Of a stretch of 64,000 bases of DNA, positions 46,559-60,036 are shown one piece after another (the first letter of the stretch is position 1; the number at the start of each line of letters is the position of its first letter). The stretch is taken from contig JAZBQD010000015.1 in the NCBI GenBank assembly GCA_036583965.1, positions 28,122,310-28,186,309 on the forward strand, in the 5' to 3' direction. A model generated the notes under the pieces. That model was not told where the DNA came from and did not search any database. It was given only the letters and a program-made list of their open reading frames with translations. The translations under genes and the position numbers were made by a program. The DNA comes from Prunella strophiata. Lineage: Eukaryota > Chordata > Aves > Passeriformes > Prunellidae.

Positions 46559-48879
46559 CTAAATGCAAGTGATCTAAGTGATGGTTCAGCTGTGCACAGT
46601 GCTCTTCAGAACTTCAGTGCAGATGAGCTGTTCTGACTGTGATGATGAGTGCAATAGCTAAAACTCCTGTGCAGTAATAACAGAATATGCCTGCCATCAC
46701 CTCCTTAGAAAAAACCCTGAAATCCCAGCGTGGCTGGCATGGTTGTTACTTTCATCCAGTGTGAGTGGAAACTGCTTAAAACAGACACATATCTCAAAGT
46801 TTCCCATGGGCATTTTTAATGCAGAATATAGCATTGAATATCTGAAAATATCACCAAAGTTTATTTGAAAGAATAATGAAAAAATTCACAAAAAAAATCT
46901 AAGTTGCTATCAAACAAAAGACACTAAGTCTTGAATAAACCCTGCTGTAATGAGGCATATAATATTTTATACAGTAATCACAGTGTATAAAACATTCTGA
47001 CAACATTTTCCAGTTCAGGTAGTTCACCATGCACTGGTATGTTGACAAAGATACTTGTCCCAGCTTTACTAAAGTAGGGATAGTAAAATCCTTGTAGAAC
47101 CTAAATGTGTTGTGCATGTAGAGTAGAAATGTCAATCACGAGATTACATTGCACTTAGGTTCATGATGACCTGTCTTTTCTCTTTACTTTGATTTTCCCC
47201 TGACTTGTAGCTACTGAAGTCCCCAAGGATTACAGGGGCAGAATGCCTAAAAGTGCTCTTTAACGCTTGACAGCATGGCTCTGACAGTGTTAGACACACA
47301 TTTTAAACATGCTAACAATTGAAGGATAATGCTGTACATAGTGTAGTGGGTTTACAGAAGAGGCAAATAGGGATTTTGCAGCTTACAATGGAGAGAGTCT
47401 TTGATATAACAGTTTCAAATATTAGATTAGGGTGTATATCATTTAAAACTCCTTTTGGTTGTGCTGTAAATTTAATGGTAGGATTCGGTTGAAATGAGCT
47501 CTTGTGGTCTGCAAGGAAGAAAATCAATCAGGATGCACCTTATCATTTTGCTGTATCGTTGGTAGGGATGCAATTAAATTCAGTCTGAAAGGTCACAGTG
47601 TGGGGTATGCATTAACCTTACCCTAACCTGGTGTATGATGCTGCCACTGAGAACGAGTTAATGATGATATCAGTTGGAGCTGCACATTTGTTCTCTCTTT
47701 TTTCAAACGTATCTGTGTTCACACACACTTCTAATTATGCCTGTGTGCATAATATTAGCAGATATCTGGAATATTTGCAGGGCTGTTAATTAGGTTGTAG
47801 ACTAGTGTACAGTGGAATGTACAGCAGAGTTCCACAGCTGGTGGCCAAACCCTCTTAAACTTGTTGGAGTTCATGTTAATGCAGGAATATGTCAGTGAGA
47901 CAGGGCTTTGTTTCATTTCCAGACTCTGATGATATTTAAAGCAGCAGCTGCAAGAAGTGGGTTTAGTTTCAAAGTGCAGTAGAGTTTCTGAAACCCATTT
48001 TCATTATACACATGTACTCCAGATGACAGAAATTAAATTTCCTATTGAGAATTGGACAAGTACTTTGGTGGTGAAGAGACTCTTGACCTTTTTAACCTAT
48101 TAAATTAAGTTATGGGGAGGTATTTGATTTTAGGTTTGATTTGGTAGGCCTCTTTAAGAGGAATCAGGTTTCCCATATTAAAAACATTGAAAGAGCAGTG
48201 GAGTTCCAGGGACAAGGCAGAGAAACAATATCCATCACTTCTTTTACAGGGGCTTGGAGGGGTCATCAGATTTTATTTCTAAAAAGCATTTTTGCTCCTC
48301 CCTGGGAAGCCATTTTTTGTTACATGAGATTGCAGACCATTTTTAATGAATATGTTGAACACTGGGGTGTGAGAATGAGAAATAAAAAATGTAAACTTCA
48401 GATTTTGAGATGGTGCCAGGTGAAGTGGATTTGGGAAAATAACAGCCTGTTAAGCTAACCTCTAAAATACATAATATTTTAGAATGAATGTTGAACAACA
48501 TAATAAAGCCCGGGAAACTAATGAAAAATGGGATAAAATAAAAATTTATTAATAAGTATTTTTGTGCCAAGGGTAGTTGTTTCATCTTCTTGAGTTCTGT
48601 TGCTAAATAAAAGCAATAGATGGGATTCATCTCAATCTTGATAAAGAACTTGAATGTGGTACCCACATGGAGATCTATCAATATGGCAAGAGAAAAGATT
48701 CATAGAAGAGTGTTAAATATGTAGAGAATCAAATAAAGAGGAGAGGTCAATATTCATCTTAAAATGGTGGGAATGTTGGGCCAAAGGGAATTCTGCTAAT
48801 TAAATTCCTCAAAGGAGATGAAACGTGTTTAATATTTTCCTATCCTTGTCATAAATAAGCAGTAGTATGCTTATGAATT
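46559..48879. other. AT-rich DNA, possibly with old retroposon remains
   Basis: No splice-supported frames. 48130-48700 has a texture like old LINE remains (in continuity with the CR1-like fragment that follows), but I cannot match specific blocks. 47580-47820 is compact, non-repetitive and a possible conserved non-coding stretch. Confidence 0.4.
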
Positions 48880-49110
48880 TGACAGGTGACAGAATTCTTA
48901 TGAATTTATGAGTGACTCAAAGGTAAGAGTCACTGGCATTTCAGAAGAGGATCATAGCCTCATACAAGGATTATGTTTTCTTCTCAGCTGGTGTGATAGA
49001 TATAGCATGAAATGTAATGGTGCAAAGTGCAAGACCATGCTTTTTACTCTGAGTAAAGTGAGGCCAGGCAGTAAAAACCAGTCCCTGATTATCTCTGAGG
49101 TTCGTTAAGA
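48880..49110 (+). mobile_element. Old CR1-like fragment
   Basis: The words ATGAAATGTAATGGTGCAAA and GTGCAAGACC near 49010-49035, then GAGGCCAGGCAGTAAAAACC near 49060 and ATCTCTGAGG near 49090, follow the order of the CR1 segment that lies upstream of the common 3' tail. The match is diverged and borders are unclear; plus orientation, like the other CR1 copies here. Confidence 0.35.
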
Positions 49111-51666
49111 ACAGACTTTTCCAGGTGTAGCAGAGGTAAAAATAAAGAGCAGCTTTAGGATGGAGCATCGTGGAGTTCATGGAAGGGACTCCTGAGTTTC
49201 CTTGCAGTCCTGTGCTCCTGTATTTATTTGAGGTGTTTCTCGTGAGGAATGGGATGTGTGTGTGCTTCTCTGTGTGTGGATGTTTTAATTAAATTGCTAG
49301 CTGCTTCCATGTGTTGGAAGCATTCCCCAGTGGTGGCTGTGTCTGCACTGTGAGCAGCGGGAAGGATGATGTGTTCTTGTGCGCGCAGCTGCAGAGCAGC
49401 AGCAAAGGGGGAGGCTTAAGAGAGAGCAAACTCTGCAGCTCCTGGAGAGATGCTTGTCAGTCACATCTGCTTATCCCAGGCCCTCTGCTGCTGTGGGAAT
49501 GTGCTGAGTTTCTGCTCCTCTTTGGATGATCAGCCATCACTGCTCATAAGTGCAACCTAAATATTGGCCTGCTTGCAGAGAAACAGAAAAAACCCCTTTT
49601 TACAGCACATAAGTTTTGCTCTTGGAAGACAAGAGACAGCCATGTCCTGATGGTGAGGTAAGTGCCATGTCCCACATTCTTGCAGTTCCCAAAGGCAGGC
49701 TGGAGCTGTTAAATTGTTTGGTTGAATTTACTTTCTGTGCCAGGCACACTGTGGGTAAGTATGAGCTCTGCTGTGCCACCTTCAGCAGCACATGATGGCA
49801 AGGGCAGGCATATACAGGTACCCTAAGGTACCCTGTACAGGTCACTGTGCTCTGGCCAAAGCGTGGTTTCTCTGCTGCTTGGATACTGCCATGGGGAGGG
49901 GACCTTGGTGCACTGAGGAGGGACCTTGAGTGTCAGAGGAGGATGTGGTGGGCCCAGGATCAGCCTGAGGCTGAGCTTGTGGTGCTTGTGTTGGGTTGGA
50001 GCAGGTGCTGCTTCTTCCCCACTCTTGTGGCTGCTCATCATCCCTCCTTGCACGTGTTCCTTTGAGGTTTGTTGGGCTCTGTGGATTTCAGGAGAAAGCA
50101 TGTGTCACTACTTCTGTTATCACTAATCTTGAAAAAGCAGAATTTAGGATTTCACAGAAAATCCAGCCATTAGCTTCATTTATTCATATGCTAATGCTCA
50201 TTTTGCCTTAACTGTCACAGAGTGGAGATGATAATTTACTCCACTTAGGGCACACTGGGTTTTGGATTAGCCATGACAATGGTTATCAGTTGTAGGATTG
50301 TATCCTGCAGCATCTGCTTCTTTTTTTTCCTCTTCTCATATTATTCTTACCCATTTTCCATGCTTGCATTGTTTACCCTTGACATGAATAATTATTTCTT
50401 CCAAATATATTAAACACATTAATCAAGTTTCCATGGCTGAAGCAGATTTAATATGCATTTTTAGGAAAGTATTGGACAGATTTCAGTGTTGTTATTCCAA
50501 GAATTTTACTTGCTGATTTACTGTGCTTTGAGAGTAAGATTGTCTTTTGTGTCAGACGTGCAGCATGGCAAGCCAACAAACATGAGAATCAAGAGTGACT
50601 TGATGCTACAGACGAGAATGTGTGATTTTCTTTCCATCATCTAGTTCTGTTTAATACCAACAGAAATGGCACATCTCCCACTTCCCTGTGAGTACAGCTT
50701 CTGCATTTCTGCAGTGAATCCAGAGAAGTTTGATCAGGGCTTTCCCCAAGGGGACAGAGGAAGCTGTGGCACTGCCCACTGTCCACTGCTTCTCTGAGAA
50801 AAAGCTGCTTCACAGTCCAAATGAGTGAAAGGATTTTATTTTTCATGGCATAATGTGCTCAGGGACCATACATTTCACTCTGTAATTTTCTACTTGATTA
50901 TGCCTTAAAATTGCAGAGCAGTTGTATTATTTTTATATAGCAGTGTCATGAGGGTTCAAGAACACTTCTTAACTGGCATTGAACTTTAACCTGAGCACTG
51001 AGATTTGTGGGTTTATTCACTTAATATCTCTCAATAATCACTGATAATCACTCCCTGCCATATCACTGTCTCTTTTTGAGGAAGGCAGAAAAAAATACAA
51101 ACCAGTTTGTTCAAACTCATGAGGTGAAGTGATGAAGGTCCTTATGACCTTATTACATAAAAGGAAGAAAACTAGACCAGAAGTTCACATCCTAATTATG
51201 GGTGAAGCTATAACATAGTGTGGGAACTGTTCTGTTCTAGGGCAATAAGGGAACACTTGCTCTTTCAGTCAGAGGCCTTATTATTTTTGCGTTATTTCCA
51301 TCAGCATCACAATTCTGCCAAATGAAAATACATATCCAGACATTACATGGTCTTCTTGCTTTTCACAGTTCATTTTTTCTGTCTGTTGATGTGTGCAAGT
51401 TCTTTCACCATGATTTGAAACTTCTTAATGGTATCAACAAACAATTGTACATTCCCACACTATTAAACAAGAAATTTGTGGTTCTTCTTACCCTTGGGGT
51501 AGGCAAGGATCTAAGAAGATTACATTACAGAAGATTGATTTCTACTCTTCATGTAAAAAGAAAATCTATTTCTAATCTGGTTTGGGATGAGAATTCATAG
51601 TGACCATCTGTGTGATTATTTTACCCATAGTAATTTAATTTAAAAAAAATCTGGCTCAAAATGTGC

Positions 51667-51708
51667 TTTTTTTTTTTTTTTTTTTTTTTTCTTTTTTTTC
51701 TCTTCTCT
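51667..51708. repeat. Poly-T / pyrimidine tract
   Basis: T24 (51667-51690), then C, T8 and a C/T-rich stretch. On the minus strand it is an A-tract and could be the tail of a minus-strand retroposon, but no body is recognised. On the plus strand it resembles a pyrimidine tract and is followed by CCTAG near 51728; no open frame supports an exon there. Confidence 0.85.
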
Positions 51709-51755
51709 CCCTGAGTAAGATTTCCTAGTCTGGCATCTCAGGGAAGAGCATCTAC

Positions 51756-51808
51756 TTCAAAGATGTCTTTGGAGGTTCTGAGTTCAAAGATGTCTTTGGA
51801 GATTCTCC
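51756..51808. repeat. 27-bp tandem duplication, two copies
   Basis: TTCAAAGATGTCTTTGGAG starts at 51756 and again at 51783, giving a period of 27 bp. The copies differ at one or a few positions (GGTTCTGAG versus ATTCTCC at their ends). A small slippage duplication. Confidence 0.85.
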
Positions 51809-52939
51809 TTACCTTTTAACAAATATTTCCATCATGCTGCCTCATACAGACAATAAGAAGTCTCCAGCTGTTATGGGCAAGGTCTGTAGTATAAACATTC
51901 ATCTCACTTCATCAGAGATACAGCCATGCTTCACTCCTTAATATGAATGTCTTGTTCATCTTTTTCCTTAAAAAAATAAATTTGACATTGTGATTTACAT
52001 TAATAATTCACAATTTTGACAGAATCTTTTTACTAAAAATGATCATGCCTCACATTTCAGCCTATTAAAAACAAAATTACAATGGATTTAGACAGAAGGC
52101 TAATAATACTTAGGAAGTCCAGTCTGCACATGCATTTTTCATTATGATTGACAACCTGTTTAGAAATTCTATGTTTGTAAGTTCCAGCCCAGATTTTCAC
52201 TAGGTCTTAGTGAATATTTATTGGAATTCACAAATACTTCTTAGTTTGGCTGCATTCTATCCCCACAGGAACATTTTTCCACTGGACATTCAGATAGTTA
52301 TCCTTTATTCACATAAATACTTCAACAAATACTCAACATTCACATTACATGAAATAGTGTACTTACATTCATGTAATATATTGACATTAATCTCAATATA
52401 AATGTAAAATGTTGGTTGCTTGTGCTTGGACATTCTCACTGCAGCAGCAGGTTAAGGATGCTACTGGGTATCAGAGGGGAGTGTTGCTCCCAAAATTCTT
52501 TGACCTGGTTTACTGCAAGAAAGCAGTTAAAAGCCAACATGGAGATGAAAATATCTTTCACAGCTGTGACAGCACAACATGTGTTAGTACTTTGTGTGAA
52601 AATGAGCAGAGACAATTTAAACTCTGCGTTTGGCCAGTTAGTCTTTAGCGTCTTTTCTTTGACAATAAAGATGCCGTTGGCAAAACCTATCCAGAAAGGA
52701 CAGAGTGGGTATTCCTGCAGAGACTGCCTAGTAGATTGGGATGCTTCTGGCATACAGATAGTTGTAGCAGATGTTTCCAATTAACTGTAATAATTCTGAA
52801 AAATAAATGAATTTTCTTCAGGATCTCCTTGATGAATACTGATGTGGTGGCAGTCTCCTCAGCCTGGAAGAGCTCAGGGTAGCAGTGCTTGGGGTGGAAG
52901 GACAAAAAATTGAAAAGTGATCATTTGCCACAAAAGCTG

Positions 52940-53458
52940 ACAATTCAGATCCTTGCACAGGGTAGAATTAGGAAAGGACTTTTGCCTTAGTTTCTATGTT
53001 CTGGCATTTCCCCTCCAGCAAGCCCTCCCAGGCACTCAGCCCTTTGAGGCAGGCCTGTCCATGAGACACCACGCCATGGGGTCACACCCAAGGGGACATC
53101 CACTGCTACAGGACAGAGTGGATGGTTTTGTTGAGACCCTAGGTGGTCTTAGTGCCAAAAGGATTTGTTCCTTGAGTGCTGGGATTTGTGAGGAGCACGA
53201 TGCCAGTGAGATACAGGAGCTCTTCAGGGACCCCATGGCGCTCCACGCAGGAGCTCTTGCTTTGCTTGGAAACACTTCCAGCAATGTATGGAGAGCTGAG
53301 CTTGGTGTGGCTGTGCTGTGGGATACAGCACAGAGTGAGCATGGAGGTTTCTGGTACAGATTTTTCCAGCACTTCAGGACTCTTGTTGTGTGCTGTCCAC
53401 AAACAGATGGCGAGCTCTACTATTTAATAAAAAAAAAAAAAAAAAAAAAAAAGAAAAA
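52940..53458 (+). pseudogene. Possible retrocopied sequence ending in AATAAA plus A24
   Basis: A block of higher G+C than its surroundings ends in TATTTAATAA running directly into 24 A residues (53429-53452) and a further A-rich tail to 53458. This looks like the 3' end of a reverse-transcribed RNA. An open frame covers most of it on the plus strand (start at 52953) and runs into the A-tract as lysines, which argues against it being a real protein end. I do not recognise the parent, and no target-site duplication is evident. The A-run touches AATAAA with no spacer, so it may be only an expanded A-tract. Confidence 0.3.
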
Positions 53459-53540
53459 AGGCAAAGAATCTTTCACAGCTTGCACAGAATTTAATATGGC
53501 TTTATTTTAGCATAGCTACATTTCTTGTTAAGTCCCTTTT

Positions 53541-54126
53541 GCTTTATTTTCTTCCTTGTAGGTGTATTTCTTTTCATACCTGTAGCTAGTCTAGGTAGTT
53601 TTAATTTGAATTTGATGATTCATGTAGTTTTATTTTTTTGAATGTACCAGTTTTTTTGCCAGTTCTATTTGTTACTCTCTTCATAGCTTTGTTGCAAGAC
53701 ACATTTTTACTGTGATTTCACATAATTCTTTCTATATTCCTAAACTCTTGTATTTATAGTTTCTCAGATTATATAGTAGATTCCACTGCTTGAGAGTGAT
53801 GGCAAGCATTTGCTAGTGTCATTTCTTTGCTTTTATTTTTTTCTTGTAGGTGTATTTCTTTTCATACCTGTAGCTAGTCTAGGTAGTTTTAATTTGAATT
53901 TGATGATTCATGTAGTTTTATTTTTTTGAATGTACCAGTTTTTTTGCCAGTTCTATTTGTTACTCTCTTCATAGCTTTGTTGCAAGACACATTTTTACTG
54001 TGATTTCACATAATTCTTTCTATATTCCTAAACTCTTGTATTTATAGTTTCTCAGATTATATAGTAGATTCCACTGCTTGAGAGTGATGGCAAGCATTTG
54101 CTAGTGTCATTTCTTTGCTTTTATTT
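53541..54126. repeat. 288-bp tandem duplication, near-identical
   Basis: The word GGTGTATTTCTTTTCATACC begins at 53561 and again at 53849 (period 288 bp). All following words match by eye through CTAGTGTCATTTCTTTGC. The two units lie at about 53541-53828 and 53829-54116, with a partial third start (GCTTTTATTTTT) to about 54126. The unit is AT-rich and carries no recognised gene. Lack of visible differences means a very recent duplication, or an assembly artefact from haplotype merging. Confidence 0.93.
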
Positions 54127-57100
54127 TTGTTCCTTTCAAAAGCTGAAGCCACAAATGAGGTTATTTGAACGAGGCATGCTGGGTTATATGTTAGCTCTCT
54201 GATGCCTCCTCATCTGTAGCACTCACAGGGTGTCCTGCTTGTGGTGTCACAGAGTCAAGGTCCAATTTGGAGTGGTGACCAAGCTGGCCATCAGGATCAA
54301 AACTTCCTGGTGTTGCTGCCCCAATAATATGCCTCTTAGCTGTAGAACCCACTGGGAATTAATCTTCCCTTTAATTCCTATGTGTTGCTCCTGCCCTTTT
54401 ACGCAGCGAGGGTATTACTGTGATTGCAATGCAGACCCATTGTGTGGGGTCCTGCCTGCTGCTGTCCTTTGACACAAGCCTTCAGTTGCTCCACACTGCT
54501 TCTTTTGGCTTCTAGAAACTCAGCTTCACAGGCTGTAAAGGGTCTGTGTAGTGTTTCTTTAGAAAAAGCCCAACTGACTGTGTATAATCCTAAGCCACTT
54601 CATTTTCCAGTACTTTACTTAACATTATCTGCTTTCAGTACAGAATTGCATGTTTAAGAGACAAAAACTTTAACCCTATCAATTAGTTCCTTGCAAGGCT
54701 TTTTTAAAGAGAATTGTTTGCAAAGCAAATTTCCTTGCCCGTTGTCCCCATTTGGGAGTGTCTCTAGTTTACTACAGAGTCAGGAAAACGAAGAAGATGG
54801 GCTCTTAGCAGTGACAGGAATCCTTCCCCTCTCACATGTGCAGCTCTGTTTTGTTTTCACACATTTATCTGCCCTTCAGACACTATTAGTGAGAACATAA
54901 AATTATATGGAGGGGTAGGGCTGTTTCTTTTGTCTTTTTTATGTTAAGGCAAATTGAGGATAGGAAGATGGTGCTGAGTCAAAATGATCATTTCTGTAAC
55001 TCTTTTAGGGTTAGCACTAAAATAAGAATGAGATGTGACAAGAGGTCTTGAGCAAATGGAAATTCTAAAGCTGAAAACACAAATGTGAAAGACAAATGGT
55101 TCCTGTGAAACTCCCACCTGTATTGAAAAAGACTATGTCAAGAGCAGGGTTTAAACTTTTTTGTCTGCATGCTTACATGAGACAGATTGTATTTAAAACA
55201 ATTCCTGTCAAGTTTCTTCCTGAGCAGGTGTGTCTGGAGAAATAAAGGACTGATGAATAAAGGACTCCAAGCTCATGGTGGGTGAAGAGGTGTTGCTCCT
55301 GCACTCAGGATCAGGTTCTGGCCTTTTCCACCTGCAGAAAGCCAGAGCCTTCCTAATGATTTCAACAGAGCAACTGCACAAAGACTTGTATAGGAAAAAA
55401 TAGGATTGCAAGTGGCAACCATGATGGGAATACAGTCTTTCAGATTATTTGCTGTGATTTTTCACCTTTGTTTCAATCACTTCCTGGCTAGAGTGCTGCA
55501 AGAACAAAACCATGGTTTCTAAAACAATTTTGTAGGCATTTTAAAAGGTGCTCTTGCAGCACAGATGAAGCATTAATGTATCAGTGCTTTGGTGTGCCTG
55601 GGGGATTTATGTTGTGTTGATTCAGTGATGAATCAAGTAGGCAATATGCAGTGCTGGGAGATGTACTGCTAATGCTGCTAGAGGAGAGGGGCTGGAGCTG
55701 TAGGCAGGGGCTGAAGAACAGGAGCACAGAGCAGAATTCAGAGAAGGAGGGTCACAGGTTACAGCAGACCTTGACTGCTCTTGTCTTTGTATCCATGAAC
55801 AGTGGTTTTGCACATAGTTTATAGTGGGTGGTGAATATGTACTTTGCCTGGAGGCATGACTTCAGGCCCTTATCCTTTATGCTCTCCCCTCTGTTAAATA
55901 TTGTTATAAAACCCCCAAATAGCATAGTGAGTGTTTTTGTGGTTTTTTTGTGGGGTTTTTTTTGTTGTGTTTTTCTTTTTTTTTTTGTAAAGGATCTATT
56001 GGCAATTATATCAGTAAGGAGCAACATAAAAGCCAAAGCATTTGATGCCTCCTGTGCTTGCTTGACAACATTAAATTACTGCAAAGAGTGCCCCCTCTTT
56101 AAATATGTAAATGACTGCTTAACTTATTCACATTTTTGCATTAAGCTCTTCTTGTGTTTTATGAGCTTATGATCAAGCAAAATAAGTTTTATTTTATCGT
56201 GGTTTGGAGTTAATTGAAACACTGAACTTAAAAAAAACAACTACCAAGCAGTAAAAGCTGCTTGATGGAGAGAGGCAAGGAGATTTCTCTGTGTGTACAA
56301 GACTTGTAATTTTTGAAAGTATATCTGCCAGCCCACTTATATCTCTGTCCTAATAGGATTGCTTGGAGAATATCTGTATACGTCTGGTATTTCACAATCT
56401 TAATGTCTGAGTTTTAGTTTTGAAGTGGTTGCACATGTGGAATACCAGACATGCACATGTGAAATACCCTTATTTGAGTGTGCTTTCTTTGTGTAAAGTA
56501 AAACAATGGAGAGTAAAGTAAAACAAATCCACATTAGTTGGGATTATTGGCTGAGATGCTTGCCATGGCAGGAAGTACTGATTTGTTTCCCAGGGATTGC
56601 TTTCCAGGCTGATGTTCCTAGGAGATTTGTCCAAGCAAAGATATTCAGGCTTTGACTCATGGTGAGTTCTGGTATCTAATGCAGAGAGGATGCTAACAGC
56701 CACCCAAAAATTGGATTTTAAAAATGATGGAGAAAGAGAATGAATATTTTGTCTTTCCCTTCCTCAGTTATTAAAAGCAAAGATGGGGAGGGTACAATTA
56801 CCATTTGTTGAACATTATTCCTGAAACACTTCAGAGGGGGTGAGGCTTTCCTAAACATATTCTGCATGATGAATTTGTTTCTTTTGCCCCACTGAATTCA
56901 AATGAAATGCTTCTCCTTCTTGCAGTGTGTAAGGCACACTCATCTTGTCCCTGCCTGGAATGTGAGCAGCACTTTTCTCCCCACATTCCCACGGCAGCAG
57001 CAAGCAATCTTGTGTGCAGTTAAGATGCTCTCCATCATCCTGGGACTGTCACTGGTGTCTCAGAGGCAGCAGTCAGGGTCCCAGTGGGGAAGCTCACAGC

Positions 57101-59400
57101 TGGCTGCAGCTGCTCCCATGCTTTCTTCATGGAGTGAGGAATGTACATGAAAAAGGAGAAAAACTGTAATGAAATCCATTAACAACTGTTGGAAAGGAGG
57201 CAAACTCGTGCAGATGAATTTTAGTGGAACAAAAGCTATTTATACAAAGCCACCTTATGTGTTGCAATAACTGATGGCTGTGCCAGGGTGACCCCTCTTC
57301 CCAGGGCCTTGCTGGATGGCAGGGTGAAGCTGGGGACCCCCAGGCTTCTTCCTGCTCTGACCCAGCACAGAGCAGCCCAGCTGCACTTCTGGCTGTGGTT
57401 GAGGTGCTGGCAGGAGTCCTGCCCTGGCTGCCAGGCCACTGCTTTCTCCATGGTCAAAGGAAGGGATCTCTGTGAAAACAAGGCTCACAGTATGGGGGGA
57501 TGGGATGTGTGCACTGGACTTGGAGAGAAGCACATGGGGGCTTCTTTTCTTGTTCCTCTTCCCTCAGGCTTAGTAGAAAATATTTTTCTCACATCCCTGG
57601 CTGTCCATCTGGCTGCTTTGGTGTGGGAGAAAACACATGCTGAAGCCCATACAATTTGCATGGATTTAATGCAAATACCAAAGCAGAATTTCAGGAGTTG
57701 GTTAAGTGTGGGTTTTTTTCTAAAAGGCTAATGTAATCTTCTGTGGTGTGTGATTACATCTTCTGGCAAAGCTTGCTTGATTAAGCAAATCCCATTTCTG
57801 GGATTTAGTTTTATGCTAGCATCTCTCCCACTTCAATGAGTTGGCATAGGAAATTCTATTTACTGTCTTCTCCAGTGCATTTGGTCCAGTGTGGAGTCTG
57901 GAGGTGGTGAATATGCACACTAACACTCTGGCTGTCTCAGCCACTCATGTAAATGAAGAAGTCACATTCAAAGAGTTAAAAAAAAAAAAAAAATCTTATC
58001 ATCCATAAGTTACTGCAGGTTTCTTTTAAACATCATATTCAGTTCTCACTGGCAGAGTGATTTTAAATGTCATTTTCAAAAGAGAGAGAGAGACATACAA
58101 ATGTTCTGGGGAGTCCTCCTTGTTGGGACCTGGTCAGAGCAGTGATGCTCTGCACTCTCCATCCACTGCACATGTCACCTCCCGTGCACAGGAGGAGGGT
58201 GGGAGGTGGTGGCACCCAAAAGTCTGCAAAACTCACCCACTGCAATGGAGGGGAGGGCTAGGCCCATGGTGCTCTGCCTCAGCTCCTTCCATTTGGCAGC
58301 TCCTGCTTTATTGAGCTGTGCTCCTGTAGAGCCTTGATGTTCCAGGGTCAAGTCTCCCTTGCAGGTGGCTTTTGTGTGCCAAAGGCTGCTGGAGCAGGGG
58401 CATGCCAAAGGCTGGGCCTCTGCTTGCTAGCTGGAATGTGTTCTCCATGCCCAAGATAGCTTTCATTATGTTGATATTAGTTATTTAAAAAACCTGAGCC
58501 AATCAGCTTCTGGCACAGCCTTGCTGTGTGACCAGGGCAAAGCCTTTATTAGCAGATATTTGGAGAGTTTTTATGGAACTCCCCTGGTGGACAGACACCT
58601 CTGACTCATTGGGCCACTTCCACTCCCAGAAGGGATTGTTCAAAGTATTCTTTAAAGTCAGGGCAGGGCTCAGTTTCTCAGCACCCTTGCATAAGACTCA
58701 CTTTATCAGACACTTGAGAGATTTGCTCTTTAAAATTCCTTTTTAATTAGTCTATAAATTCTTTCAGTTCAATCTTGTGAACCAAGCTTGGGTGAGGCTT
58801 TCAGGTGTTTGTCAATTCATCCATGACAGGTATCTCCAAGGGAGAACAAAGTATTGAAAGACAATATTAGATACAAAACCAGGTCTGATCTCTCACAGGT
58901 AGAGTCCAGGCAAAAAGCAATAGCAGAAGGAAGGTGGAAACACCATCTCTTACTGATCTGTTGTTCACCTGCTTCAAAAGCTGTTTGAATCTGAGGGGTC
59001 AGCAGATCCTTTAGAATTTCTTTTCTTTTATACCAGAAACAAAGGTCAGACTTTGGGCAACATTGATAGATTTCAGTCTAGTGTCACCTGAAGCAGGTGC
59101 AGGGGCAGCCAACTCACTTTTCTGTCCTGTGGGTGCTTAGGAGGACAGCACAAAGAGCTTTAGTTGCATTAAAAAATGTTTGATGTAATTAACCAGCTTT
59201 CTGTTTGGATTGGGTCTAAGGTTGTCCATCTTGTTTTTCCTGATTTTTAAACCAGTTTTCACTCTGAAAGATATAGTGATAATCAGAGCACAAGAACGGT
59301 TAGCTGACAGTCCACATCCCATCCTGTTTTTCCTGAAGTTAAACTGTGAGCATTAACACTATATCAATTCACTGTAATTAAACAATGGTTTCTAAGAGTG

Positions 59401-59450
59401 GGGGGTTTTGTTTGTTTGTTTGTTTTTGTGGGTTTGGGGTGGGTTTTTAT
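59401..59450. repeat. TTTG-type simple repeat and G/T-rich tract
   Basis: Four to five TTTG steps (about 59407-59428) pass into a G/T-rich stretch. Simple-sequence DNA, no function inferred. Confidence 0.75.
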
Positions 59451-60012
59451 GTTTTATGAGTAAATAAATGCTATGGGCACTTTTGTCACTGATGCAATAC
59501 TTAAATGTGCTTCCACAATTTCTATGTGGCAGTGGTAAGAGGACTTAGGTGGTAGAGGACAGATGCTTGCACAGAGAAAATCACATCTTAATAATTACTT
59601 TTCATATAATGCAATTTCCTGAGCACAAACAGTTTTATCTGGTATGCTTTTGCTGAGTAGGATGCCAGCACTCATGGCAGAAAGATAGGGATAATTCAAA
59701 CAGGTCTGAAGGGATCAGGACTCAGGAATGCAAAGCAGCCATTGGAGGCAAGATGCAGAGCAGTCATGAATGGTGATGAAGTAGTGACAAAACTTCTCTC
59801 TATCACAGCCTGTCAACAAATGACAGGAAGATGTCATTTCTTCTCTCTTGCACTTGTAATCTCAAAGTTAAACCCTTGTAAATAGATAAATATCTTCTCA
59901 TGGCTGTTTTCCTGATTAGAGTGGTGTCACTTCCATTTCCAGAACCTCTGCCCACTAGTATCCTAGGGTCTGATCAATTATTTTGAGCATACTCTAATCA
60001 TACTCTACATTT

Positions 60013-60036
60013 AAAAAAAAAAATATATATATATAT
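60013..60036. repeat. A11 run joined to (TA)n dinucleotide repeat
   Basis: Eleven A residues are followed by six to seven TA steps ending TATATATTCCC. Short microsatellite. Confidence 0.8.

Larger units (their letters stand above)
49111..52419. other. Intronic or intergenic DNA without recognised gene
   Basis: 49300-50150 is locally richer in G+C with chance frames only. A near-perfect dyad built on two GGTACC sites lies at about 49813-49838. No gene, RNA gene or further named repeat is seen. Confidence 0.5.

Noticed and set aside
55208..55411. Minus-strand frame after TCTTTGTGCAG
   Set aside because: Ends in a stop with no donor, no polyadenylation signal nearby, and would terminate the minus gene before its other candidate exons.
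56470..56686. Minus-strand open segment after CTCTCTGCATTAG
   Set aside because: Good acceptor but no donor before the stop, and it lies between two candidates that join each other directly in phase.
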